A DNA stretch of 49,023 bases from Pseudomonas sp. AFG_SD02_1510_Pfu_092 (GCF_003331055.1 NZ_PUQD01000037.1:1-49023); one strand, 5' to 3'; counted from the stretch's first letter, positions 9,730-19,228 are shown. A program made the numbers and translations. The notes: generated by a model from the sequence alone, not told the origin.

Positions 9730-11073
9730 TTAGAATGACGACTGAATCTTCAAGCCTGCGACCAGCGCGTTATCCACCTCATCCACCCCGCCGGGGCTCT
9801 TGATGTATTGCAGGTTGGGCCGCACGGTCAGCCAGTTGGTGACATGGAAGCCGTAGTAGAGCTCGGCGTTGTATTCGGTACGTTGCAGCGGCACGAAGCC
9901 GGGGTTGTCGTAATCGTTGAGGCCGCTCTGGGCGTTGAGCAGTTCGGCGCGCTTCTTCACATCGTCATTCACATGAATGCGCGCCACGCCGAAGCCGATA
10001 TCGTCCTTCGGCCGGGCGTCGAAGGCGCCTTTGTAGACCAGGCCAACCTGCTGGTAGTTATCCACCACGTTGGTGGCCTTGTCGTGCACGGTGAAGTTGG
10101 CGAACAGGCTCAGGCCGCGGTTGACGTCACCACCGTGGGCGGTCACCTGCTGCTGCGCCACCACCCACCAGCCATGCTTGCTGGAGTGCGACTTGAAGGC
10201 TTCGCCGGTCAGCGCCTGCGGGTTGCCATTGATGTCGTCGTAGACATCGTCGGCCTTGGCCGTGCTGTAGTAATAACCCAGGCGGTATTCGCCCGGCAGG
10301 CCGTTGACCTTGGGCGACCACACCGCTTCCACCGGCAGGATCGCGCCCTTGGTTCCGCTACCGCTGAGCTTGAAGCCGTTGCCGGTCTCCAGGTTGGACG
10401 GGTTCTGTTCGAAGGCACCGACCTGGACGAAGAATTCCGGGTTGATGTTGTATTTCACCCGCAGCGCCCACTGGCTGACCGGCCAGTTGTACCAGATGCC
10501 GCCGACCCAGTTGCCTACCTGCGAGCCACAGAACGCCAGGTTCTGGAAGTCGCAGGGGAAGCTGTTGAAGTCCTCGCCTTCGCCGAAGCGGCCGAATTTG
10601 ACGTCCAGCGCACCGTCGAAGTACTTCTGCTTGACCCACATCTGCGTCAGGCGCCAGGTCTGGCCACGGCCCCACACTTCCTGCACCGAGCTGAACTGCC
10701 CGGCGCGCGGGCCGCTGATGCGGTCGTTGGACAGGTTGCGGCCGCTGCGCTCGGTGATCGCCAGCTTGAACTCGGCGTCGTGCCAGCCCAGGATCTTCTG
10801 CAGGTCCAGGTGCGCACCAAGGGCGAACTGGTCGCTGTAGCGCGCGGTCTTGTCGTCGTTGTAGCCGCCGTGCAGGTTGCCGGCTACTTCACCGACGTAA
10901 TCGACGGTGAAGTCATAGCCCTTTTCCAGCAGTTCGGTGCGGGTGCCGCCCCAGTCGCCGGTCATCCATTTCGATTCGCTGGAAAAGGCCTCGGCTGCCT
11001 GCACGCCGCTGTTGCCGACGATGGCCAGCAAGGCCAGCGAGCCCAATGTCCTGATGCGTTTGCGTTGTTCCAT
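9730..11073 (-). CDS. oprB: Carbohydrate-selective porin OprB
   Basis: Outer-membrane porin of 447 residues for glucose and related sugars. A signal peptide (about 1-26, ending GVQA) and a C-terminal Phe (KIQSSF), the usual outer-membrane assembly signal, bracket a beta-barrel rich in aromatic residues (MTGDWGGTRTELLEKGYDF at the start is typical of OprB). Two Cys, in FPCDFQNLAFCG, could form a loop disulfide. It follows gtsD by 41 bases and is likely part of, or downstream in, the gts transcript. An A-rich tract overlaps its ribosome site. Confidence 0.95.
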   Translation of the reverse strand: MEQRKRIRTLGSLALLAIVGNSGVQAAEAFSSESKWMTGDWGGTRTELLEKGYDFTVDYVGEVAGNLHGGYNDDKTARYSDQFALGAHLDLQKILGWHDAEFKLAITERSGRNLSNDRISGPRAGQFSSVQEVWGRGQTWRLTQMWVKQKYFDGALDVKFGRFGEGEDFNSFPCDFQNLAFCGSQVGNWVGGIWYNWPVSQWALRVKYNINPEFFVQVGAFEQNPSNLETGNGFKLSGSGTKGAILPVEAVWSPKVNGLPGEYRLGYYYSTAKADDVYDDINGNPQALTGEAFKSHSSKHGWWVVAQQQVTAHGGDVNRGLSLFANFTVHDKATNVVDNYQQVGLVYKGAFDARPKDDIGFGVARIHVNDDVKKRAELLNAQSGLNDYDNPGFVPLQRTEYNAELYYGFHVTNWLTVRPNLQYIKSPGGVDEVDNALVAGLKIQSSF

Positions 11074-11083
11074 CCCTATACGT

Positions 11084-11099
11084 CCTCTTTTTTCTTATT
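11084..11099 (-). promoter_or_regulatory. A-rich Crc/Hfq-like tract at oprB start
   Basis: On the minus strand AATAAGAAAAAAGAGG runs into the oprB Shine-Dalgarno. AATAAGAA fits the AANAANAA motif recognised by Hfq-Crc in pseudomonads for catabolite repression of translation. The motif match is seen; binding is inferred. Confidence 0.5.
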
Positions 11100-11114
11100 G
11101 ATGGTGTAGACGGG

Positions 11115-12269
11115 TTATCGGCCTTTGAAGTGCGCCACGTTGTCCATTACGGTTGCCGCAGTTGTGCCCAGGTGCACGCGCTCGCCGCTGGCGGCGTCGA
11201 ACAGCAGCACCCGTGCCGGGTCGAATTGCAGGTTCAGGCTGTCACCGACCCGGCACGCCACATCCGGCGCCAGGCGGCAGCACACTTTGGTCTGGTTGAG
11301 GGTGACGAACACCAGCAGGTCCGGCCCGGTGGGCTCGGTCACCTCTACTTCGGCGCGGATGCCCGGCAGGCCGTTGCCTTCGGCGGCGCCCAGGGCGATC
11401 TGTTCCGGGCGGATACCCAGCACGATCTCGCGGCCCTCCAGTTCGTCGGCAGCCAGCCCCAGAGGCAGCTCGCAGCGCGCCTGGCCGCTGTCGAGCAGCG
11501 CCAGCACGCGACCATCCTGTTTGGTCAGGCGCACCGGGATGAAGTTCATCGGCGGTGAGCCGATGAAGCTGGCGACAAACTGGTTGGCCGGGTCGTTGTA
11601 GATCTGCTGCGGGGTGCCGAACTGCTGGATGATGCCGTCCTTCATCACGGCCACCTTGTCACCCAGGGTCATGGCCTCGATCTGGTCGTGGGTGACATAC
11701 ACCGTGGTGGTTTTCAGGCGCTGGTGCATCAGTTTCATTTCGGTGCGCATCTCGACGCGCAGCTTGGCATCGAGGTTGGACAGTGGTTCATCGAACAGGT
11801 AGATCTTCGGCCGCCGCGCCAGTGCCCGGCCCATCGCCACGCGCTGCTGCTGGCCACCGGACAGCTGCGCCGGCTTGCGCGCCAGCAGGTGCTCGATCTG
11901 CAACAGCTTGGCTACCCGCGCCACTTCCTCGTCGATGGCGGCCTGGGGCAGCTTGCGAATCTTCAGGCCGAACTCGATGTTCTCGCGCACGCTCATGGTC
12001 GGGTACAGCGCGTAGGACTGGAACACCATGGCGATGTCGCGGTCCTTGGGGCTCATGCCGCTGACATCCTGCTGATCGATGAGGATCGCGCCAGCGCTGA
12101 TCTGCTCGAGGCCGGCGATGCAGTTCATCAGGGTCGATTTGCCGCAGCCCGACGGGCCGACCAGGATCAGGAATTCGCCATCCTTGATCGACAGCTGGAT
12201 GTCCTTGAGGGTATCCGGCAGGCCGCTGCCGTAGGTCTTGTTCACATTGCGAAGTTCGAGCGTTGCCAT
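11115..12269 (-). CDS. gtsD: Glucose ABC transporter ATPase (GtsD)
   Basis: A 384-residue MalK-type ATP-binding subunit energising GtsBC. Walker A GPSGCGKST (38-46), the Q-loop region AMVFQSYALYP, the signature LSGGQQQRVAMGRAL, Walker B IYLFDEPLSNLDAK and the switch His in VTHDQ are all present. C-terminal TOBE/MalK regulatory domain from about 240. It starts 3 bases after gtsC, with AAAGGGG as ribosome site inside the gtsC end, so it is translationally coupled. Confidence 0.95.
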   Translation of the reverse strand: MATLELRNVNKTYGSGLPDTLKDIQLSIKDGEFLILVGPSGCGKSTLMNCIAGLEQISAGAILIDQQDVSGMSPKDRDIAMVFQSYALYPTMSVRENIEFGLKIRKLPQAAIDEEVARVAKLLQIEHLLARKPAQLSGGQQQRVAMGRALARRPKIYLFDEPLSNLDAKLRVEMRTEMKLMHQRLKTTTVYVTHDQIEAMTLGDKVAVMKDGIIQQFGTPQQIYNDPANQFVASFIGSPPMNFIPVRLTKQDGRVLALLDSGQARCELPLGLAADELEGREIVLGIRPEQIALGAAEGNGLPGIRAEVEVTEPTGPDLLVFVTLNQTKVCCRLAPDVACRVGDSLNLQFDPARVLLFDAASGERVHLGTTAATVMDNVAHFKGR

Positions 12270-12272
12270 GAC

Positions 12273-13118
12273 TTACCCCTTTACCGCGCCAGCAGTCAGC
12301 CCGCGGACGAAATATTTGCCTGCCACCACGTAGACCAGCAGGGTTGGCAGGCCGGCGATCATCGCCGCCGCCATGTCGACGTTGTATTCCTTGGCCCCGG
12401 TGCTGGTGTTGACCAGGTTGTTCAGGGCCACGGTAATCGGTTGCGAGTCGCCGCTGGAGAACACCACGCCGAACAGGAAGTCGTTCCAGATCTGGGTGAA
12501 CTGCCAGATCAGGCAGACCATGATGATCGGCGTCGACATCGGCAGGATGATGCGCTGGAAGATGGTGAAGAACCCGGCCCCGTCCAGGCGCGCGGCCTTG
12601 ACCAGTGCATCGGGGATGCTCACGTAGAAGTTACGGAAGAACAGCGTGGTGAACGCCAGGCCGTAGACCACATGCACCAGTACCAGGCCGCCGGTGGTAC
12701 TGGCCAGGCCGAGCTTGCCGAGGGTGAACGAGGCCGGCAGCAGCACGGTCTGGAACGGCAGGAAGCAGCCGAACAGCAGCAGGCCGAAGAACAGTTGCGA
12801 ACCGCGGAAGCGCCACATCGACAGCACATAGCCGTTCAGCGCGCCGATGGTGGTGGAGATCAGCACCGCCGGCACGGTGATCATGATCGAGTTCCAGAAG
12901 TAACCGCTGACCGTGCTCCAGGCCTTGACCCAGCCGATGCCGGTGAATACTGCGGGCCAGCTCAGCAGGTTGCCGGTGCTGATGTCGTCCGGGGTCTTGA
13001 AGCTGGTCAGCAGCATCACCACCAGCGGCACCAGGTAAAGCACCACGGCCAGCAACAGCACGGCGTGGATGGCGATGCGGCTCAGGCTCGACGCCGGTTT
13101 GTCGACAGGGCTATGCAT
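12273..13118 (-). CDS. gtsC: Glucose ABC transporter permease (GtsC)
   Basis: A 281-residue MalG-type inner-membrane permease with about six membrane segments (first at about 14-38, AVLLLAVVLYLVPLVVMLL). The EAA loop that docks the ATPase is KAARLDGAGFFTIFQRIILP. The start MHSPVDKPA is chosen because it overlaps the gtsB end by 8 bases (ATGCATAG), a usual coupling geometry; longer in-frame extensions read as out-of-frame gtsB. Confidence 0.94.
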   Translation of the reverse strand: MHSPVDKPASSLSRIAIHAVLLLAVVLYLVPLVVMLLTSFKTPDDISTGNLLSWPAVFTGIGWVKAWSTVSGYFWNSIMITVPAVLISTTIGALNGYVLSMWRFRGSQLFFGLLLFGCFLPFQTVLLPASFTLGKLGLASTTGGLVLVHVVYGLAFTTLFFRNFYVSIPDALVKAARLDGAGFFTIFQRIILPMSTPIIMVCLIWQFTQIWNDFLFGVVFSSGDSQPITVALNNLVNTSTGAKEYNVDMAAAMIAGLPTLLVYVVAGKYFVRGLTAGAVKG

Positions 13119-14019
13119 GGCGTTTGCTCCGCAGCTCCGAATACAGGTAGGGCACGAGGATCGCCAGGATCGCCCCGAGCATGAGAATGGCGCTGGCCGA
13201 GCCCATGCCCATCTGGCCGCGGCTGAAGGTGAACGAGTACATGAACATCGCCGGCAGGTCGGAGGAGTAGCCGGGGCCACCGGCCGTCATCGCCGCCACC
13301 AGGTCGAAGCTCTTGATGGCGATATGCGCAAGGATCATCAGCGAGCTGAAGAACACCGGGCGCAGGCTGGGCAGCACCACCGTCCAGTAGATGCGCGGCA
13401 GGCTGGCACCGTCGATCTGCGCGGCGCGGATGATCGACTGGTCGACCCCGCGCAGGCCGGCGAGGAACATCGCCATGATGAAGCCCGATGCCTGCCACAC
13501 GGCGGCGATCACCAGGCAGTACACCACCCGGTCAGGGTCGATCAGCCAGTCCAGGCGCAAGCCTTCCCAGCCCCAGTCGCGCAGCAGCTTGTCCAGGCCC
13601 ATGCCCGGGTTGAGCAGCCACTTCCAGGCGGTGCCGGTGACGATCATCGACAGCGCCATGGGGTACAGGTAGATGGTACGGATGAAGCCTTCGCGGCGGA
13701 TGCGCTGGTCCAGCAGTACGGCCAGCAGCACACCGACGGCCAGGCTGATGGCGATGAACAGGCCACCGAACAGCAGCAGGTTCTTGCTCGCTACCCACCA
13801 GCGGTCGTTGTCGAACAGCCGGGCGTACTGCGCCAGGCCGGCCCATTTGTAAGTGGGCAGGAAGGTCGAGGTGGTGAAGGACAGGACGAAGGTCCAGAGG
13901 ATATAGCCGTAGAAGCCCACCAGGATGATGAACATGCTGGGCGCCAGCACCAGCTTGGGCAGCCAGCGCTGTAGTGCGTCCAGGGGTGAGGCCCGCAGTT
14001 GGGCGGTAGTTGTGATCAT
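13111..14019 (-). CDS. gtsB: Glucose ABC transporter permease (GtsB)
   Basis: A 302-residue MalF-type permease partner of GtsC. Hydrophobic segments begin at about residue 21 (LVLAPSMFIILVGFYGYILW). The EAA loop is IRAAQIDGASLPRIYWTVVLP. It is separated from gtsA by 196 bases that hold a REP-type inverted pair, unlike the tight junctions further along the operon. Confidence 0.94.
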   Translation of the reverse strand: MITTTAQLRASPLDALQRWLPKLVLAPSMFIILVGFYGYILWTFVLSFTTSTFLPTYKWAGLAQYARLFDNDRWWVASKNLLLFGGLFIAISLAVGVLLAVLLDQRIRREGFIRTIYLYPMALSMIVTGTAWKWLLNPGMGLDKLLRDWGWEGLRLDWLIDPDRVVYCLVIAAVWQASGFIMAMFLAGLRGVDQSIIRAAQIDGASLPRIYWTVVLPSLRPVFFSSLMILAHIAIKSFDLVAAMTAGGPGYSSDLPAMFMYSFTFSRGQMGMGSASAILMLGAILAILVPYLYSELRSKRHA

Positions 14020-14050
14020 GGTTCACCTCAAAGGCACAACGGCTCGCTTT

Positions 14051-14187
14051 TGTGGGAGCGGCCTTGTGTCGCGAAAGGGCTGCGAAGCAGCCCCGGGGCC
14101 TGCGGAACGAAGCTGTTCTGAAAGGACTGCGCCGCCTGAATCAGGGACCGCCTCGCGGTCCTGTCGCGACGCAAGGCCGCTCCCGCA
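14051..14187. repeat. REP-type inverted pair inside the gts operon
   Basis: Arms TGTGGGAGCGGCCTTGTGTC and the complement ending GCAAGGCCGCTCCCGCA enclose two smaller hairpins (GGGCTGCGAAGCAGCCC and GGACCGCCTCGCGGTCC). It separates gtsA from gtsBCD and could stabilise the gtsA mRNA or attenuate downstream genes. Confidence 0.82.
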
Positions 14188-14215
14188 TCAGACCGCGCCA
14201 GTCTCGAGTCAGCGT

Positions 14216-15502
14216 TTACTGGGCAGCCTTGATCGCCGCCGCCAGCTTTTTCGCCGCATCGGCCGGGTCGGCCTTGGGGGCGTTGATGTAGTTGGTCACC
14301 ACATCGAAGAAGGCGCCCTGCACGGCCAGCGTGGTGGCCATGTTGTGCGCCATGCTCGGCTGCAGCCCGCCGCTCTTGGCATCGGCCAGGAAGTCCTTGG
14401 CGGAGGTCTGCGCGCAGGCGTCGAAACCGTACTTGCCCATGTCGGCCAGCATGTCGTTGCGCACCGGGATAGAGCCCTTGTTGCTGCTGAAGACTTTCTG
14501 GAAGTCCTGGCCCAGCACCTTGCGTGCAATGTCCTGCTGGCCGGCAGCGGTACCTTCGTCGCTCTGCTTGAACACCACCAGCGAGTCGATGTTGTACAGG
14601 AAGGCCTTTTCGGTGCCGGGGAATGGCACGCACTGGTAGTCCTTGCCTGCGGTTTTCTTCGCCAGGGTCCATTCGCTCTTGGCCCAGTCACCCATGATCT
14701 GCATGCCGGCCTTGCCATTGATGACCTTGGCCGCTTCCAGGTTCCAGTCCTGGCCTTTGCCGTCCGGGTCCATGTAGGTGGCGACCTTTTTCAGCTCGGT
14801 CAATGCCTTGACCATCTGCGGGCCGGTCAGGGCTGCGCTGTCGAGGTCGACCAGGGCCTTCTTGTAGCCGTCGACACCCATCACTGCCAGCACCACGCTT
14901 TCGAACACGGTGCTGTCCTGCCAGGGCTGACCGCCATGGGCAAGCGGGATGAAGCCGGCGGCCTTGAGCTTGTCGGCGGCGGCGTAGAATTCGTCGAGGG
15001 TGGTCGGCGCCTTGTCGATGCCGGCCTTCTTGAACACTTCGGGGTTGATCCACAGCCAGTTGATGCGGTGGATATTCACCGGTACGGCGACATAGTCACC
15101 GTCGTACTTCACGGTGTCGGCGACTTTCTTGTCGAGCAGTGTGTCCCACTTCTCTTCCTTGGCCACTTCCTTTAGCACATCGGCATCGAGCAGGCCGGTG
15201 GCCGCCCAGTCCTGGATGTCCGGGCCTTTGATCTGCGCGACACCGGGTGGGTTGCCGGCCACGGCGCGGCTCTTGAGCACGGTCATGGCCGTGGCACCAC
15301 CACCGCCGGCGACAGCGCCGTCCTTCCAGGTGAAACCGTCTTTCTCGACCTGGGCCTTGAGCACATCGACCGCCGCCTTTTCACCACCGGAGGTCCACCA
15401 GTGCACCACCTCAACGCTGCCTTTGGAGTCGGCAGCCAGGGCACTCAGCGGGAACAGAGAGGCCAGGGATATTGCGGCAGCGAGACGGAGCGTGGAATTC
15501 AT
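14216..15502 (-). CDS. gtsA: Glucose ABC transporter binding protein (GtsA)
   Basis: Periplasmic solute-binding protein of the family 1 (MalE-like) sugar type, 428 residues. The signal peptide ends ALA at about 23 (mature start [13 protein letters not shown]). It lacks a lipobox Cys, so it is soluble rather than a lipoprotein. HWWTSGGEK at the N-terminus and aromatic-rich segments such as [11 protein letters not shown] fit sugar binding. It is first in the operon, delivering glucose from OprB to GtsBC. An A-rich Crc/Hfq-like tract overlaps its ribosome site. Confidence 0.95.
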   Translation of the reverse strand: MNSTLRLAAAISLASLFPLSALAADSKGSVEVVHWWTSGGEKAAVDVLKAQVEKDGFTWKDGAVAGGGGATAMTVLKSRAVAGNPPGVAQIKGPDIQDWAATGLLDADVLKEVAKEEKWDTLLDKKVADTVKYDGDYVAVPVNIHRINWLWINPEVFKKAGIDKAPTTLDEFYAAADKLKAAGFIPLAHGGQPWQDSTVFESVVLAVMGVDGYKKALVDLDSAALTGPQMVKALTELKKVATYMDPDGKGQDWNLEAAKVINGKAGMQIMGDWAKSEWTLAKKTAGKDYQCVPFPGTEKAFLYNIDSLVVFKQSDEGTAAGQQDIARKVLGQDFQKVFSSNKGSIPVRNDMLADMGKYGFDACAQTSAKDFLADAKSGGLQPSMAHNMATTLAVQGAFFDVVTNYINAPKADPADAAKKLAAAIKAAQ

Positions 15503-15509
15503 CGAAGCA

Positions 15510-15523
15510 CCTTTCTTGTTGTT
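15510..15523 (-). promoter_or_regulatory. A-rich Crc/Hfq-like tract at gtsA start
   Basis: On the minus strand AACAACAAGAAAGG lies 8 bases before the gtsA ATG and includes its Shine-Dalgarno. AACAACAA is an exact AANAANAA match, the recognition pattern of Hfq-Crc in P. putida. Seen: motif and position. Inferred: catabolite repression of uptake. Confidence 0.6.
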
Positions 15524-15606
15524 ATGCCGTGCAAGTCGATCGCTTGCGTTGCATGAAGTCTAAACAGCGTGCCCGCCTCGTCAGGTAACGAAGCGATGCG
15601 TGAATG

Positions 15607-16857
15607 TCATCGTTTGGTTACATTGCCGGCCAGGCTGCTGGCCAGGCTCGGTGCCAGCGGCAAGCCTGGCAACAGCAGCGCCTGGTAGGCGTGGTAAAGG
15701 TCAGGCTTGCCCGGCCAGATGGTCGCGGCCGGCTGATTGTGCGCATCGAGTTCGTGGTGCCAGCTGCCGCCCACAGTGTCGATGAAACGGGTGGCGATAA
15801 AGTCCCAGCAGCGGCGGTACCACTGCTCGTAGTGCGCCTCCCCGGTGCGCTGCAACAGGGCCGCCGCCGCGGCGCAGGCCTCGGCATGCACCCAGTGCAG
15901 GCGCGCGGCCACCAACGGGCGATCGGCCCAGTCCAGGGTGTAGACGAAACCGGGCGCACCATCGACGTTCCAGGCCTTCTGGCAGGCAGCCTCGAACAGG
16001 CCACGGGCGCTGTCGGCAAGCCAGCCTGGGGCGTGCAGGCCGGCCCGATCCAGGCTGGCCTCCAGGTGCAGCAGCAGCCGCGCCCATTCCAGGGCATGCC
16101 CGGGCGTGGTGCCGTAAGGCCGGAAGTGGTCGGCCGGGTGCTCCAGGTTGTACTGCGGCAATGGCTGCCAAAGGGCGTCGAAGTGCTCGATGACCCGATA
16201 GCCGTTGGCCGCGGCGTGGGTATGAATGATGCGTTCGGCGATGCGCAGGGCGCGTTGCAGCCAGAGGCGGTTGCCGGTGACGTCCGCCAGGGCCAGGAAG
16301 GCCTCGACCGCGTGCATGTTGCTGTTGGCGCCACGGTAGGGCTCGGGCAACTGCCAGGCGCGCGAGAAGGCTTCCCTGAGGGCGCCCTCCTCTTCACTCC
16401 AGAAATGCGCCTCGAGCACCTGCACCGCGTCGGCCAGCAAAGCGCTTGCATCGGCCGCGCCGGCGGTCACGGCCGAGCTGGCGGCAAGGGCGACGAAGGC
16501 ATGCAGGTAAGCCGCCTTGCCGCTGTCGTCGAGGCCATCGGGGTGGCTGAACCAACCGCCATGGATGGCGTCCTGCAGCGCGCCACGCAAGGCGGCCACG
16601 CCGTGCTCGGCATAGGCCAGGCAACCCGGCACGCCCTGCAGATGGGCCAGGGCGAAGCAGTGGGTCATGCGGGCGGTGTTGAGGGTATTGGCACGGGCAT
16701 CGGCGGCAAGCTGGCCTGCCGCGTCCAGGTTACCGAAGCCGCCGGGCAGTTTCGAGGCCTTGGCAAAGGCCAGCAGGCGTTGCCCTTCGGCCATGCGCCA
16801 GGCGCTGTGGGCCGGGGCGTCGAGCCAGGAGGTGGAAGGCAGGTTGGGAGTGTTCAT
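15607..16857 (-). CDS. AGE-family sugar isomerase/epimerase
   Basis: A 416-residue protein of the N-acylglucosamine 2-epimerase superfamily ((alpha/alpha)6 barrel), nearest in style to bacterial D-mannose/aldose-ketose isomerases of the YihS type. Family landmarks seen: ARANTLNTARMTHCFALAHL (N-terminal Arg/His helix), a NSNMHAVEAFLAL segment, FRPYGTTPGHALEWARLLLHLE with the conserved Gly-His-x-x-Glu-Trp, and HWVHAEACAAAAALL. No signal peptide, so cytoplasmic. Between gtrS and gtsA it probably converts an alternative sugar such as mannose/fructose into the pathway; the substrate cannot be assigned from sequence. Confidence 0.85.
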   Translation of the reverse strand: MNTPNLPSTSWLDAPAHSAWRMAEGQRLLAFAKASKLPGGFGNLDAAGQLAADARANTLNTARMTHCFALAHLQGVPGCLAYAEHGVAALRGALQDAIHGGWFSHPDGLDDSGKAAYLHAFVALAASSAVTAGAADASALLADAVQVLEAHFWSEEEGALREAFSRAWQLPEPYRGANSNMHAVEAFLALADVTGNRLWLQRALRIAERIIHTHAAANGYRVIEHFDALWQPLPQYNLEHPADHFRPYGTTPGHALEWARLLLHLEASLDRAGLHAPGWLADSARGLFEAACQKAWNVDGAPGFVYTLDWADRPLVAARLHWVHAEACAAAAALLQRTGEAHYEQWYRRCWDFIATRFIDTVGGSWHHELDAHNQPAATIWPGKPDLYHAYQALLLPGLPLAPSLASSLAGNVTKR

Positions 16858-16963
16858 GGGCCAGCTTGATCCTTGCCAGTCGTGTGCGAATTCTAGCCAG
16901 CGGGGTTGGGCGGGATGTCACGAAGGACGGCGGGATTGTCACCAGGCGGTGACATTTCACTTG

Positions 16964-17055
16964 CCTGTGCCGGCCTCTTCACGGGTAAACCCGCTCCCAA
17001 AGGCGCCCACAAAAACCTGTGGGAGCGGGTTCACCCGCGAAGGGGCCGGCACAGG
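16964..17055. repeat. REP pair
   Basis: CCTGTGCCGGCC...TTCACGGGTAAACCCGCTCC and the complement ...GGCCGGCACAGG form extended inverted arms. It lies after gtrS, before the AGE-family gene on the same strand. Confidence 0.88.
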
Positions 17056-17067
17056 CAACGCAAAACC

Positions 17068-18522
17068 TCAGTCCATGCCCCGTGGCAGGTACAAGGTCAC
17101 CCGCAGTCCACCCTCGCGCAGGTTGAGCAAGCTCACCTCCCCACCGTGGCTATGGGCGATGTTGCGCGCAATGCCCAACCCCAGCCCATAGCCCTGCTGC
17201 TGCCCGGCCAACCGGAAATGCGGCTCGAACACCTGCTCCAGCTGCTGCTGCGGCACCCCCGGCCCTTGGTCATCCACTTGCAGGACAAACCCCTCGGCAT
17301 CGTCGAGGATGCGCAGCCTGGCCCGTTCGCCGTACTTGATGGCGTTGTCGATCAGGTTGCCGATGCAGCGCCGCAACGCCAGCGGCTTGCCCGGGTACGG
17401 CGCCAGCGCCCGGCCTTCGAGGGTGATGCGGCCATCGCCGAGGTAAGGTTCGGCAAGGATTTCCAGCACCTGGTTGAGGTCGACCGGCTCGATGTTCTCG
17501 TGGATATCGGTGTCCTTCACGCACTGCAACGCGCCTTTGACCAGCAGCTCGAGCTCGTCCAGGTCCTGGCTGAACTTGGCCTGCAGGCGCTCGTCCTCCA
17601 GCAGCTCGACGCGCAGGCGCAACCGGGTGATCGGCGTGCGCAAGTCATGGGAGATGGCGCTGAACAGCTGGCTGCGCTCGGTCAGATAGCGGCTGATGCG
17701 CTCGCGCATGCTGTTGAACGCACGCCCCACCTCGACCACCTCGCTGCCGCCACCTTCGGCCACCGGCGCCACATCGGCGCCCAGCGACATTTCCCGGGCG
17801 GCACGCGCCAGACGCTTGAGCGGCCAGCTCTGCCAGTGCACCAGCAAGCCGATGAACAACAGCAGCAAAGCCGTGGTCAGCACGATGAAGCCGATCTGCT
17901 GGCGGGGCAGGCGCTCGGCTTCCAGGCTGGTGTAGGGCTCGGGCAGCAATGAGGCGATGTACAGCCACTCGCCCTCGCCCAGGCGAATCTGCGTGACCAG
18001 CACCGGCGGGTTGAGCGGTTCCAGGGTCAGTGAGTAATGCGCCCAGGAGCGTGGCAGTTCGTCGAGCTTGAGGCCGCTGTTGAAGATCCGCAGGTCGTCG
18101 GGGCTGACGAACTCCACGGAAATGTCCATCTGCGAGCCCAGGCGCTCGTGCAGCACCTGCTGAAATACCTCGATCACCGCCTGCTTGCGTGGGGTTACGG
18201 GCAGCACCGGCATGTCCAGCGGCCTGGCGTTGAGCGACACGAAGAAACGGGTGCCGCCCATGCTGCGCAACTGGTCGAGCACCATCGGCCGATAGCCCAC
18301 CGGCAACGACCGAAAGTAGCTGACGCTGGCGCTCATCGAATGGGCCAGGCTGCTGGCGCTGGCGCGCAGGCCTTGCAGCTGGCTGGCACGCAGCTGGGCA
18401 ACCCAGATGATGCTCGACAAGCCCTGGGCCAGCAGCACCACCAGCAGGGTCAGCAGCAGCATGCGCCCCAGCAGCGAGCGCGGCAGCAGCCGCCAGCGCC
18501 GCTCAGGGCGCACAGCAGACAT
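17068..18522 (-). CDS. gtrS: GtrS sensor histidine kinase
   Basis: A 484-residue inner-membrane sensor kinase, partner of GltR. Two membrane segments (about 20-40 and 210-230) flank a periplasmic sensor of about 165 residues. HAMP linker about 230-283; dimerisation/phospho-acceptor box with H292 (SAISHDLRTPITR); N box LIDNAIKYG (390-398), G1 DDQGPGVP (417-424), G2 GYGLGLGIA (444-452). In pseudomonads GtrS responds to 2-ketogluconate and 6-phosphogluconate and controls glucose transport genes. It starts 20 bases inside the gltR end. Confidence 0.94.
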   Translation of the reverse strand: MSAVRPERRWRLLPRSLLGRMLLLTLLVVLLAQGLSSIIWVAQLRASQLQGLRASASSLAHSMSASVSYFRSLPVGYRPMVLDQLRSMGGTRFFVSLNARPLDMPVLPVTPRKQAVIEVFQQVLHERLGSQMDISVEFVSPDDLRIFNSGLKLDELPRSWAHYSLTLEPLNPPVLVTQIRLGEGEWLYIASLLPEPYTSLEAERLPRQQIGFIVLTTALLLLFIGLLVHWQSWPLKRLARAAREMSLGADVAPVAEGGGSEVVEVGRAFNSMRERISRYLTERSQLFSAISHDLRTPITRLRLRVELLEDERLQAKFSQDLDELELLVKGALQCVKDTDIHENIEPVDLNQVLEILAEPYLGDGRITLEGRALAPYPGKPLALRRCIGNLIDNAIKYGERARLRILDDAEGFVLQVDDQGPGVPQQQLEQVFEPHFRLAGQQQGYGLGLGIARNIAHSHGGEVSLLNLREGGLRVTLYLPRGMD

Positions 18523-19228
18523 GGGCAGCCAACAGATAGCCGCTGCCGCGTACGGTGCGAATCAGCCGGGGCGGCTTTTCGGTATCGCGCAGGCGCTGGC
18601 GCAGGCGGCTGACCGCCATGTCGACGATGCGGTCCAGCGGCATCGGCTCGCGGCCGCGGGTGGCGTTGCCGATGGTGTCGCGGTCGAGAATCTGCTGTGG
18701 GTGGTCGAGGAACAGCTTGAGCAGGGCGAAGTCGGCGCCCGAGAGAATCACCTCCTCGCCATCGCGATGGAACAGGCGGTGGCTGACCGTGTCCAGGCGC
18801 CAGTCGTCGAAGGCCAGCACGGCACTGCCGGGTGTCGCCTGGCCGAACTCGGCGCGGCGCAGCAGGGCCTTGATCCGTGCCTGCAGTTCGCGCGGGCTGA
18901 AGGGTTTGCCCAGGTAGTCGTCGGCGCCCAGTTCCAGGCCGATGACCCGGTCGGTTTCGTCCGAGCTGGCGGTCAGCATGATGATCGGTACCCGCGCCTG
19001 GCGCGGGTGCTGCCGTACCCAGCGGCACAGGCTGAAGCCGTCTTCGTCGGGCAGCATGACATCAAGGATGACCAGGTCGCAGGCGGTGCTTTCAAGGGCG
19101 CGACGAAAGCCTTTGCCGTCGGCCTCGGCATGTACCTGGAAGCCGGAACGGCTCAGGTAGGTTTGCAGCAGTTCGCGGATTTCCTGGTCGTCGTCGACCA
19201 TCAGGATCGATTTGCCGGCAGTGCTCAA
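18503..19228 (-). CDS. gltR: GltR response regulator
   Basis: A 241-residue OmpR-class regulator. The receiver domain has acidic pocket D12-D14, phospho-acceptor D56 (VILDVMLPDEDGF), Thr in MLTASSDE and Lys in YLGKPFSP. The C-terminal winged helix (about 140-235) ends RLIRTVRGSGYLLA. It controls glucose uptake genes (gts, oprB) with GtrS. Placed downstream of glk across a REP pair, so it is either the distal part of edd-glk-gltR-gtrS or has its own promoter in the 180-base gap. Confidence 0.94.
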   Translation of the reverse strand: MSTAGKSILMVDDDQEIRELLQTYLSRSGFQVHAEADGKGFRRALESTACDLVILDVMLPDEDGFSLCRWVRQHPRQARVPIIMLTASSDETDRVIGLELGADDYLGKPFSPRELQARIKALLRRAEFGQATPGSAVLAFDDWRLDTVSHRLFHRDGEEVILSGADFALLKLFLDHPQQILDRDTIGNATRGREPMPLDRIVDMAVSRLRQRLRDTEKPPRLIRTVRGSGYLLAAHVCCAP

